Source: Oscillospiraceae bacterium (GTDB lineage Bacteria > Bacillota > Clostridia > Oscillospirales > Acutalibacteraceae). From it: a stretch of 18,300 bases of DNA. The position numbers and the translations under genes are program-made. Shown here piece after piece: positions 1 to 6,536 of the stretch (positions are counted from its first letter, which is position 1; each line of letters opens with the position of its first letter). The notes beneath the pieces are model-generated. The model was not told the DNA's origin, did not search any database, and was given only the letters and a program-made list of their open reading frames with translations. Where the stretch lies: contig JAQXMV010000048.1 of assembly GCA_029013165.1 (NCBI GenBank), positions 1 to 18,300 on the forward strand, in the 5' to 3' direction.

Positions 1-236
1 AATCTTACAGAAAAGGTGTGGAAATGATCTACACCGGCTTCTCCGACACCCTGAAAAAGCTGGGAGTGGAGGCTTTCGGCGAAGAGGGAGAGACCTTTGA
101 TCCCAATTTCCACAATGGTGTGATGCACTGCGAGGACGAGGCTCTCGGTGAAAATGTGATCGCTCAGGTTTTCAGCAAAGGCTATAAACTCGGCGACCGT
201 GTGCTCCGGCACGCCATGGTCAAGGTGGCCAACTGA
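1..236 (+). CDS. grpE: GrpE nucleotide exchange factor, C-terminal part (5' end outside window)
   Basis: GrpE releases ADP from DnaK and so resets the DnaK-DnaJ chaperone cycle in the cytoplasm. The open frame runs in from the left edge (first full codon at base 3) and ends at TGA 234-236, so about 77 C-terminal residues are visible. They match the end of the beta-domain that contacts the DnaK ATPase domain: FDPNFHNGV, then GENVIAQVFSKGYKLGDRV and the closing AMVKVAN, all typical of the family. The GTG at 18 and ATG at 24 are internal codons, not starts. dnaK follows 113 nt downstream with no terminator between, so the two are probably co-transcribed. hrcA and any CIRCE operator would lie upstream, outside the window. 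Confidence 0.95.
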   Translation, partial: SYRKGVEMIYTGFSDTLKKLGVEAFGEEGETFDPNFHNGVMHCEDEALGENVIAQVFSKGYKLGDRVLRHAMVKVAN

Positions 237-277
237 TCTCTCGCGGCGAAGCCGCAGTCACCGCCGGCAGACGTCGG

Positions 278-321
278 TCAATACAGCAAACAACCGAAAG
301 GTTATTCAATATAGCAAACAA
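278..321 (+). repeat. Short direct repeat in the grpE-dnaK gap
   Basis: A 16-nt direct repeat, TCAATACAGCAAACAA at 278-293 and TCAATATAGCAAACAA at 306-321, differs at one base and is offset by 28 nt. It lies just upstream of the dnaK ribosome site. A small hairpin (GCGGC-GAA-GCCGC, 243-255) precedes it. No function is assigned; it may be a binding site, a leader RNA element or a chance duplication. Confidence 0.5.
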
Positions 322-336
322 AAAAATTATTACAAT

Positions 337-341
337 GGAGG
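337..341 (+). promoter_or_regulatory. Ribosome binding site that sets the dnaK start
   Basis: GGAGG at 337-341 lies 8 nt before ATG 350. An in-frame ATG at 335 overlaps this site and so cannot be the start; translation begins at 350. Confidence 0.85.
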
Positions 342-349
342 CAAATATT

Positions 350-2218
350 ATGTCAAAGATTATCGGTATCGACTTAGGTACAACAAACTCATGCGTAGCA
401 GTTATCGAGGGCGGCGAGCCCGTTGTCATCGCCAACGCCGAGGGCGCCAGAACCACTCCTTCCGTCGTGGCTTTCTCAAAGACCGGCGAAAGAATGGTCG
501 GCCAGGTGGCCAAGCGTCAGGCTGTCACCAATCCCGACAGAACCGTTTCTTCCATCAAGAGACAGATGGGTTCCAATTATCATGTTGCCATCGACGGCAA
601 GCAGTATACACCCCAGGAGATCTCAGCCATGATTCTGCAGAAGCTCAAAGGTGACGCAGAAGCCTATCTCGGCGAAAAGGTCACAGAGGCCGTCATCACC
701 GTTCCCGCTTATTTCACGGACGCACAGCGTCAGGCAACCAAGGACGCCGGCAAGATCGCCGGACTTGAGGTCAAGAGAATCATCAATGAGCCCACTGCCG
801 CAGCTCTTGCTTACGGCATCGACAAGGAAGCTGACCAGAAAGTTATGGTTTATGACCTCGGCGGCGGCACCTTCGATGTTTCCATCATCGAGATGGGCGA
901 CGGTGTGCAGGAGGTTCTTGCCACGGCAGGTAACAACCGTCTCGGCGGTGATGATTTCGACCAGAGAATCATTGACTGGCTCGTTGCCGGCTTCAAGGCC
1001 GAGCAGGGCGTTGACCTGAGAAGTGACAAGATGGCCATGCAGAGACTCAAGGAAGCCGCAGAAAAGGCAAAGATCGAGCTTTCCGGCGTCACTTCCACTT
1101 CCATTTCTCTGCCCTATATTACCGCTGACGCCACAGGCCCCAAGCATCTGGAGACAACCTTGACCAGAGCAAAGTTCAATGAGCTGACAGCCGATCTCGT
1201 GGAAGCTACCATGGGTCCCGTCCGTCAGGCCATGTCAGACTCCGGTCTCAATGCAAGTCAGATTGATAAAGTTCTTATGGTCGGCGGTTCCTCCAGAATC
1301 CCTGCCGTCAACGAAGCAATCAAAAAGTTTATCGGTAAAGAGCCCTTCAAGGGCATCAACCCCGATGAGTGCGTAGCCATCGGTGCCTGCCTCCAGGGCG
1401 GTGTTCTCGGCGGCGATGTCAAGGGTCTTCTGCTTCTGGATGTTACACCGCTTTCACTGGGTATTGAGACCATGGGCGGCATCAACACCAAGGTTATCGA
1501 CAGAAACACCACCATTCCCACCAAGAAGAGCCAGATTTTCTCCACCGCCGTTGACAATCAGCCCAGCGTTGAAGTTCATGTTCTGCAGGGTGAAAGAGAG
1601 TTCGCCAAGGACAACAAGACCCTCGGTGTCTTCAGCCTTGACGGCATCATGCCCGCACGCCGCGGTGTTCCTCAGATCGAGGTTACCTTTGATATCGACG
1701 CCAACGGTATCGTTCATGTTTCGGCCAAGGATCTCGGCACCGGCAAGGAGCAGTCCATTTCCATCACTTCTTCCACCAATATGTCAAAGGAGGACATCGA
1801 AAAGGCTGTGAAAGAAGCCGAGCAGTATGCGCAGGAGGATAAGCAGCGCCGTGAGGAGATTGACGCCAGAAACGAAGCCGATCAGATGGTCTATCAGTGC
1901 GAAAAGATCCTGGCTGATGAGGGCGACAAGCTCGACGAAGCCGACAAGAATGAGATTCAGAGCAAGGTGGATTCCCTGAAGAATGCTCTCAAGGGCGAAG
2001 ACATCAACCTCATCAAGAACGAGAGAGAAGCGCTCACCCAGGCTTTCTATAAGATCAGCGAAAAGATCTATCAGCAGCAGGCTCAGGCGCAGGGCGGCCC
2101 GCAGCAGGGCTTCAATCCCAATGATTTCGGCGGTGCAGGCGCAGCCGATGCGTCCTCGGATAACGGCGGATATTCCGACGCCGGTTATACCGATGCGAAC
2201 TTCACCGACGCTAACTAA
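350..2218 (+). CDS. dnaK: Molecular chaperone DnaK (Hsp70)
   Basis: ATP-dependent Hsp70 chaperone that binds exposed hydrophobic segments of client proteins, stimulated by DnaJ and reset by GrpE. From ATG 350 it is 622 residues, a usual length. The N-terminal ATPase domain (about 1-360) opens with IGIDLGTTNSCVAV and carries VYDLGGGTFDVSI and VMVGGSSRIPAV; the linker (LLLLDVTPLSLGIET) and the substrate-binding beta-domain follow, then the helical lid. The segment between NPDRTVSSIKRQMG and the TPQEISA motif is short, as in Gram-positive DnaK, which lacks the insertion seen in E. coli. The last ~30 residues are odd: a Gly/Ala/Asp-rich tail ending in YSDAG-YTDAN-FTDAN instead of the usual EEV/DEE-type end. 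The protein family is certain; the meaning of the tail is unknown. Confidence 0.99.
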   Translation: MSKIIGIDLGTTNSCVAVIEGGEPVVIANAEGARTTPSVVAFSKTGERMVGQVAKRQAVTNPDRTVSSIKRQMGSNYHVAIDGKQYTPQEISAMILQKLKGDAEAYLGEKVTEAVITVPAYFTDAQRQATKDAGKIAGLEVKRIINEPTAAALAYGIDKEADQKVMVYDLGGGTFDVSIIEMGDGVQEVLATAGNNRLGGDDFDQRIIDWLVAGFKAEQGVDLRSDKMAMQRLKEAAEKAKIELSGVTSTSISLPYITADATGPKHLETTLTRAKFNELTADLVEATMGPVRQAMSDSGLNASQIDKVLMVGGSSRIPAVNEAIKKFIGKEPFKGINPDECVAIGACLQGGVLGGDVKGLLLLDVTPLSLGIETMGGINTKVIDRNTTIPTKKSQIFSTAVDNQPSVEVHVLQGEREFAKDNKTLGVFSLDGIMPARRGVPQIEVTFDIDANGIVHVSAKDLGTGKEQSISITSSTNMSKEDIEKAVKEAEQYAQEDKQRREEIDARNEADQMVYQCEKILADEGDKLDEADKNEIQSKVDSLKNALKGEDINLIKNEREALTQAFYKISEKIYQQQAQAQGGPQQGFNPNDFGGAGAADASSDNGGYSDAGYTDANFTDAN

Positions 2219-2230
2219 TTGATTTTTTCG

Positions 2231-2391
2231 GGAGTTGTCGCATTTAGATGCAGAAACCGTTTTCTTCACCCCGAAGCCGTATGATAGATACTGCGAGTGG
2301 GTGAAAAAACGGTTAAAAAAGAAAAATGAAACCATGGAATCTGTTCATTTCATCATTTTTCTTTTTGTTCTGCGCTAAATGCGACAGCTCC
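2231..2391 (+). repeat. 161-nt nested inverted-repeat element (MITE-like or structured RNA)
   Basis: Three helices can be read directly. The outer arms are GGAGTTGTCGCATTTAG (2231-2247) and CTAAATGCGACAGCTCC (2375-2391), 17 bp with one G.U, extended inward by GCAGAA/TTCTGC (2250-2255/2368-2373). Arm 2 pairs AACCGTTTTCTTCACCC (2255-2271) with GGGTGAAAAAACGGTT (2299-2314), 16 bp with one bulged C; its apical loop holds a weaker stem. Arm 3 pairs AAAAAGAAAAATGA (2316-2329) with TCATTTTTCTTTTT (2353-2366), 14 bp. Together they give a three-way junction covering nearly the whole dnaK-dnaJ gap. There is no U-run after the outer arm, so it is not a simple terminator. Terminal inverted repeats and lack of coding fit a miniature transposable element, though I see no target-site duplication. 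Alternatively it is an mRNA structure tuning dnaJ output. Confidence 0.8.
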
Positions 2392-2396
2392 GAATG

Positions 2397-2405
2397 TGGT
2401 ATACT
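2397..2405 (+). promoter_or_regulatory. Possible extended -10 promoter for dnaJ
   Basis: TGGTATACT is an extended -10 (TG-n-TATACT) 6 nt downstream of the nested inverted-repeat element. No good -35 lies 16-18 nt upstream, which extended -10 promoters can tolerate. A 5-bp hairpin GCGGA-TTTT-TCCGC (2406-2419) follows. It could give dnaJ transcription independent of dnaK. Confidence 0.4.
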
Positions 2406-2441
2406 GCGGATTTTTCCGCTTGTATGAGAGGATAATTATAA

Positions 2442-3614
2442 ATGGCAGATAATAAACGAGATTATTATGAAGTCCTCGGTGTGAGCAAGGACGCCTCCGA
2501 TGACGAAATAAAAAAGGCATATCGCAAGCTCGCCAAACAGTATCATCCTGACCTGAATCCCGGCGACAAGACAGCCGAGGCTAAGTTCAAGGAGGCCAAC
2601 GAGGCCTATGAGGTGCTCTCCGACAGTGAGAAGAAAGCCCGTTACGACCAGTATGGTCATGCAGGCGTTGATCCCAATTTCGGTGCCGGCGGCTTCGGAG
2701 GCGGCGGCTTCGGCGGTTTCGGCGATTTCGATCTGGGCGATATTCTCGGCAGTATGTTCGGCGGCGGTTTCGGCTCTTCGGGCAGACAGCAGAACCCCAA
2801 CGCACCGCGCAAGGGCGGAAACATTCAGACCACGGTGACCATCTCCTTTGAGGAAGCGGCCAAGGGCTGCAAAAAGACGGTCAATATCGCACGGGACGAG
2901 GTCTGTACGGAATGCGGCGGCAGCGGAGCAGCCAAGGGCACCAGCCCGGAAACCTGCAAGACCTGTGGCGGCAGGGGACAGGTTACGGTTCAGCAGAGAA
3001 CGCCTTTCGGCGTCATGAGCAGCACTCGTCAGTGCAGCGAATGCGGCGGTAAGGGTAAGGTCATCAAAACCCCCTGCAGTCACTGCCACGGAACAGGCTT
3101 CATCCGCAAGAGACAGACGGCGGAAGTGGATATACCGGCCGGCATCGACGACAGACAGACCCTCAATGTCCGCGGCGGCGGACATCCCGGTGTCAACGGC
3201 GGCCAGAGAGGCGACCTGAGAGTCAATGTCAATGTCCGTCCCCATCCTTTCTTTGAAAGAGACGGCTTCGATGTCTGGTGCGAATTTCCCGTCACCTATG
3301 CGCAGGCTGCCCTGGGCGATACGCTGTACATTCCCACCCTTGACGGCAAGGTCAAATATGAGCTGCCGGCCGGCACACAGCCCGGAGAAGTTTTCCGCTT
3401 CCGCAACCGGGGTATTCAGCAGCTTTCCTCGAGAAACAAGGGCGATCAGTTTGTGAAAATCATCGTGGAAGTTCCGAAAAATCTCACCTCCAAGCAGAAA
3501 GAGCTTTTGCGTGAATTCAATGACAGCCTGCCCAATAAGCCGAAAAACAATATTCCCGACGGCTCCGTTGTGGGCGAAGAAAAGAAGAAATCTTTCTTCG
3601 ACAAATTTAAATAA
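2442..3614 (+). CDS. dnaJ: Co-chaperone DnaJ (Hsp40, class I)
   Basis: DnaJ delivers unfolded clients to DnaK and triggers its ATP hydrolysis. The 390-residue protein has the full class I layout: J domain (about 5-70) with the invariant HPD at 35-37, a Gly/Phe-rich segment (about 75-120), a zinc-binding region with four CxxCxGxG repeats (CTECGGSG, CKTCGGRG, CSECGGKG, CSHCHGTG, about 150-215), and C-terminal client-binding domains with the VDIPAGID and HPFFERDGFD motifs. The ATG is preceded by GAGAGGA (2426-2432) at 9 nt. It is the last gene of the chaperone operon, separated from dnaK by the structured element and followed by a strong terminator. No key residue is missing. Confidence 0.99.
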   Translation: MADNKRDYYEVLGVSKDASDDEIKKAYRKLAKQYHPDLNPGDKTAEAKFKEANEAYEVLSDSEKKARYDQYGHAGVDPNFGAGGFGGGGFGGFGDFDLGDILGSMFGGGFGSSGRQQNPNAPRKGGNIQTTVTISFEEAAKGCKKTVNIARDEVCTECGGSGAAKGTSPETCKTCGGRGQVTVQQRTPFGVMSSTRQCSECGGKGKVIKTPCSHCHGTGFIRKRQTAEVDIPAGIDDRQTLNVRGGGHPGVNGGQRGDLRVNVNVRPHPFFERDGFDVWCEFPVTYAQAALGDTLYIPTLDGKVKYELPAGTQPGEVFRFRNRGIQQLSSRNKGDQFVKIIVEVPKNLTSKQKELLREFNDSLPNKPKNNIPDGSVVGEEKKKSFFDKFK

Positions 3615-3620
3615 TATATT

Positions 3621-3654
3621 GCGCCCGCAATTTCCCTGCGGGCGCGATTTTTTT
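3621..3654 (+). terminator. Terminator of the chaperone operon
   Basis: A 9-bp GC-rich stem, GCGCCCGCA (3621-3629) with TGCGGGCGC (3637-3645), is followed by seven T (3648-3654). It starts 6 nt after the dnaJ stop. Confidence 0.92.
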
Positions 3655-3710
3655 CGCCTGCGGCTTGACTTCCGAAGATTTACGAAATGTTGTCGTCGTT
3701 TATAACAGAT

Positions 3711-3765
3711 TTGACAAACAAATTAACAAGCTGTTAACATATATTTCTGAGATATATTGTATACT
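3711..3765 (+). promoter_or_regulatory. Promoter region of the SDR/zinc-ribbon gene
   Basis: A perfect -35 TTGACA stands at 3711-3716. The best-spaced -10 is TAACAT (3735-3740, 18-nt spacing, 4 of 6 matches). Closer matches, TATATT (3753-3758) and TATACT (3760-3765), lack a well-spaced -35. The stretch is very AT-rich. Which -10 is used is uncertain. Confidence 0.5.
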
Positions 3766-3779
3766 TTATTTACATACGG

Positions 3780-3795
3780 TTCAATTAAAATTGAA
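3780..3795 (+). promoter_or_regulatory. Palindrome TTCAATT-AA-AATTGAA in the SDR leader
   Basis: Two perfect 7-nt arms (3780-3786 and 3789-3795) lie between the likely transcription start and the AGGAAAGG ribosome site (3808-3815). This size and place suit a repressor operator, but AT-rich palindromes also arise by chance. Confidence 0.35.
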
Positions 3796-3826
3796 TTATA
3801 AAAAAACAGGAAAGGTCTGATACAAA

Positions 3827-5329
3827 ATGAAAAAGACAGTCTTTTTGACCGGTTCAACCGGCAACATGGGTTTCGCTGCCTTTAAAGAGCTTTATCAGAG
3901 AAGAGACAGATACAACATCGTTCTTCTCAACCGTGACAGCAAAAAGGCAAGAGACAAGTTCGGTCCCTATATGAACGACAAGAGCGTGAAGATCGTTTGG
4001 GGTGACCTGACAAACTATGAGGATGTTCTCGAGGCAACCAACGGAGCTGACTATGTTCTTCATGTCGGCGGCCTTGTTTCTCCCGCAGCCGACTATTTCC
4101 CGAAGAAAACTCTTTTCACCAATGTTACCGCTATGGAAAACATCGTGAAGGCTGTCAAGGCTCAGCCCGATCCTGACGCAGTAAAGGTTGTTTACATCGG
4201 TACCGTTGCTCAGACCGGTGACAGAAACTATCCCACTCACTGGGGCAGAACCGGCGACCCGATCCAGATCAGCGTCTATGACCACTATGCCATCAGTAAG
4301 ACCAAGGCTGAGGCAATCCTTGCCGATTCCGGCCTGAAATACTGGGTATCCCTCAGACAGACCGGTATCCTTTATGCCGATATTCTCAAGAACATGGAGC
4401 CCATCATGTTCCATGTACCCATCAACGGCGTTCTCGAGTGGGCAACCGTTGAGGACAGCGGCCGTCTCTGCGCCAAGGTCTGCAACGACACCGTTCCCGA
4501 GGAATTCTGGAGAAGATTCTATAACATCAGCTCCGGTCCTGACTACAGACTGACCAACTATGAGTTTGAGGTTCTCCTGCTCAACAGCATCGGCATGAAG
4601 GGCGCCGATGTTCCCAAGAAGCTCTTCGATCCCGACTGGTTCATTCTGCAGAACTTCCATGGTCAGTGGTACACCGATGCCGACGATCTGGAGAACTATC
4701 TGCACTTCCGTGCCAACATTCCCGTTAAGGAATACTTCAAGAAGCTCACCAGCCAGGTTCCCTTCTTCTATAAGCTCTCAGGTCTGGCACCTCTCGGCCT
4801 TGTCAAGAAGTTCATGATGGAGCCCATCGCCAACACACCGCTTTACGGCACCCAGGCATGGATCAAGAACGGCATGAGAGAGAGAATCACCGCTTACTAC
4901 GGCTCCATGGAGAAGTATAAGGCTATCGGCAAGTCATGGGATGATTTTGAAGTTGTTATCCCCGACAAGAACGAAATGAGCTACCTTGACCACGGTTATG
5001 ACGAGACCAAGGACTTCAACACCCTCACCATCGAGGACATGAAGAAGGCTGCTGAATTCAGAGGCGGCGAGTGCCTTGCCAAGAAGCTCGGCAAGGATAT
5101 GTACACACCCATCAAGTGGAAGTGTGCCTGCGGCCATGAGTTTGAGATGTCACCCAACCTTGTCCTCAGAGGCGGTCACTGGTGCCCCGAATGTCTGCCC
5201 ATGCCCTGGAAGTATGACGAGATCGCAAAGGTCAACCCCTTCTTCGCACAGGTTTGGTATTCACACCACAGCCCCGACGAGAACAATGTATATGATGAGA
5301 ACATCTACTACGGTTTCTCCAAGGAATAA
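3827..5329 (+). CDS. Extended SDR NAD(P)-dependent epimerase/dehydratase with C-terminal zinc-ribbon-like module
   Basis: A 500-residue cytoplasmic protein. The N-terminal part is an extended short-chain dehydrogenase: Rossmann GxxGxxG at residues 9-15 (TGSTGNMG), a downstream acidic GDLTN segment as in nucleotide-sugar epimerases, and the catalytic pair Y154 and K158 (YAISK). Residues of about 300-430 are a longer tail than usual. Near the C-terminus C433, C435, H437, C453 and C456 (CACGHEF ... HWCPEC) form a zinc-ribbon-like motif resembling the probable zinc-ribbon family PF14311. The substrate is unknown. The gene stands alone between two terminators, with a strong -35 and a good ribosome site. 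Codons are strongly biased (AAG for Lys, TTC for Phe, ATC for Ile), suggesting high expression. SDR membership is sure; zinc binding and the link between the two parts are inferred. Confidence 0.85.
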   Translation: MKKTVFLTGSTGNMGFAAFKELYQRRDRYNIVLLNRDSKKARDKFGPYMNDKSVKIVWGDLTNYEDVLEATNGADYVLHVGGLVSPAADYFPKKTLFTNVTAMENIVKAVKAQPDPDAVKVVYIGTVAQTGDRNYPTHWGRTGDPIQISVYDHYAISKTKAEAILADSGLKYWVSLRQTGILYADILKNMEPIMFHVPINGVLEWATVEDSGRLCAKVCNDTVPEEFWRRFYNISSGPDYRLTNYEFEVLLLNSIGMKGADVPKKLFDPDWFILQNFHGQWYTDADDLENYLHFRANIPVKEYFKKLTSQVPFFYKLSGLAPLGLVKKFMMEPIANTPLYGTQAWIKNGMRERITAYYGSMEKYKAIGKSWDDFEVVIPDKNEMSYLDHGYDETKDFNTLTIEDMKKAAEFRGGECLAKKLGKDMYTPIKWKCACGHEFEMSPNLVLRGGHWCPECLPMPWKYDEIAKVNPFFAQVWYSHHSPDENNVYDENIYYGFSKE

Positions 5330-5346
5330 TCACACTACATAATGAA

Positions 5347-5372
5347 AAGTCCGGCTTTTGCCGGACTTTTTT
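5347..5372 (+). terminator. Terminator of the SDR gene
   Basis: AAGTCCGGC (5347-5355), loop TTTT, GCCGGACTT (5360-5368), with a T-run to 5372. On the minus strand the same stem is followed by TTTTC, so it may also stop transcription arriving from the MreB-like gene. Confidence 0.9.
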
Positions 5373-5377
5373 GTGAC

Positions 5378-5410
5378 TGTCGATCAATGCTTCAGGCGCA
5401 TTGATCGACA
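5378..5410. repeat. Perfect 13-bp hairpin between convergent genes
   Basis: TGTCGATCAATGC (5378-5390) and GCATTGATCGACA (5398-5410) are exact inverse complements around a 7-nt loop. No T-run follows on either strand, so it is not a typical terminator. It is the middle one of three consecutive hairpins. Confidence 0.75.
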
Positions 5411-5414
5411 AGCT

Positions 5415-5442
5415 GAGCCACCCTGTCGGGTGGCTCGTTTTT
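5415..5442 (+). terminator. Second terminator-like hairpin between convergent genes
   Basis: GAGCCACCC (5415-5423), loop TGTC, GGGTGGCTC (5428-5436), followed by GTTTTT. The T-run is on the plus strand although the nearest gene end, 2 nt to the right, belongs to a minus-strand gene. It could back up the SDR terminator; its effect on minus-strand transcripts is unclear. Confidence 0.7.
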
Positions 5443-5444
5443 GT

Positions 5445-6467
5445 TTATCGCGATGTTTCTTTTTCTCTGAAGCTGTAGCCGTGATCCTCCAGCTCGGTGA
5501 TATGCTTGAGAATATATCCGGCGCCTTTGGCGGCACAGTGCTCCGGGTCAACGGCTCCTGTGACCTTGATGTTCAGCCTTTCGGACAGCTCTTTGTCCAG
5601 GCCGCTGAGCTTGGAAAGTCCGCCGGTCAGCAGGATTCCCTCTGTACAGATATCCGAATACAGCTCCGGGGGCACCTGCTCCAGAACATTCATAATGCCC
5701 AAAAAGATGTCGTCAATCTGATCCTTGAGGGCGTGATAGATTTCCGTGGAGCTGACAGAAAAGCTTTTGGGCATACGGCTGACATAATCCTTACCGGTGA
5801 TCCACATTTCCAGCTCTTCCTCTCTGGGGTGGGCACAGCCGACGGTATGCTTGACTTTTTTGGCCGTGGGCAGACCGATGAGCATATTTCTCTCTTTTTT
5901 CAGATAATCCACAATGGCTCTGTCCATGGTGTCGCCGGCTGTTCGGGAGGAAACCGAATAGGCGACGGTGCCCATGGTGATCACGGCGATATCCGTGGTG
6001 CCGGCGCCCAGGTCGATGACCATAACGCCGTGGGGATTCTCGATGGAAAGTCCGGCGCCCAGCGCAGAGACGATGGGCTCATCAATGACGCTGACCCGGC
6101 CTGCGCCGCTTGTGCAGGCGGCTTCGATGATCGCCTTTCTTTCCGGCGAGGTGGCGGCGCTGGGTGCGCTGATGATGACATTGGGACGGAAAATCTGATG
6201 TTGGCAGATCCGGTTGAGGAAGTGCTCCAATATCAGCGCAACGCAGGTGAAATCCGAAATCACACCGCCACTCATGGGCTTGATCAGTCGCAGAGTTTCC
6301 GGCGTGCGCTGTGCCATTTCTCCTGCGGCGTTGCCGATGGCGACGATCTCATCGTCATAATTGTCGAAGCAAATGGCGGTTTCCTCGGAAAAAACGATAC
6401 CCTTTCCCTGGACGAAAGCCGTCACGGTGCTGGTGCCGAGGTCTATGCCGATATTGAGTCCGGGCAT
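5445..6467 (-). CDS. MreB-like bacterial actin homologue
   Basis: A 340-residue actin-fold ATPase of the MreB/Mbl family, which forms membrane-associated filaments that guide cell-wall synthesis along the cell side. It has the phosphate-1 loop IGIDLGTSTV (about 6-15), phosphate-2 loop VIDLGAGTTDIAVI (about 150-163, D152) and the adenosine loop ILLTGGLSKLSGL near the C-terminus. The start at 6467 is set by AGGAAG 7 nt upstream; a longer frame from TTG 6533 has no ribosome site. It is divergent: SGGVISDF and ISAPSAATSPERKA replace the usual DGVIADF and VPSGITEVERRA. No mreC/mreD is nearby; it lies 69 nt behind the RecD2-like helicase, probably in one transcript. Assignment to mreB, mbl or a third paralogue cannot be made from the sequence alone. 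Confidence 0.88.
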   Translation of the reverse strand: MPGLNIGIDLGTSTVTAFVQGKGIVFSEETAICFDNYDDEIVAIGNAAGEMAQRTPETLRLIKPMSGGVISDFTCVALILEHFLNRICQHQIFRPNVIISAPSAATSPERKAIIEAACTSGAGRVSVIDEPIVSALGAGLSIENPHGVMVIDLGAGTTDIAVITMGTVAYSVSSRTAGDTMDRAIVDYLKKERNMLIGLPTAKKVKHTVGCAHPREEELEMWITGKDYVSRMPKSFSVSSTEIYHALKDQIDDIFLGIMNVLEQVPPELYSDICTEGILLTGGLSKLSGLDKELSERLNIKVTGAVDPEHCAAKGAGYILKHITELEDHGYSFREKETSR

Positions 6468-6474
6468 TGTTTCA

Positions 6475-6480
6475 CTTCCT
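6475..6480 (-). promoter_or_regulatory. Ribosome binding site of the MreB-like gene
   Basis: AGGAAG on the minus strand lies 7 nt before ATG 6467 and decides that start over the upstream in-frame TTG. Confidence 0.8.
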
Positions 6481-6536
6481 TTTTGTTGTTTTCTTGCTTC
6501 CCTCATTTTACCCGCATTTTTCCCCCTTGTCAAGGG

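Noticed and set aside
335..349. Upstream ATG as dnaK start
   Set aside because: It overlaps the GGAGG site and adds five residues not seen in the family; ATG 350 has ideal spacing.
1784..2335. A minus-strand frame across the dnaK end and the nested element
   Set aside because: Considered as a possible transposase remnant of the element, but the translation is the reverse of the dnaK lid helices (Leu/Ile-rich) and shows no DDE-type motif.
2231..2391. A riboswitch before dnaJ
   Set aside because: No known aptamer pattern is recognised, and the near-perfect long helices are more like a mobile inverted repeat or processing hairpin than a ligand-binding core.
3854..4705. A 283-codon minus-strand frame inside the SDR gene
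   Set aside because: It mirrors the strongly biased codons of the SDR gene; no ribosome site, promoter or motif supports it.
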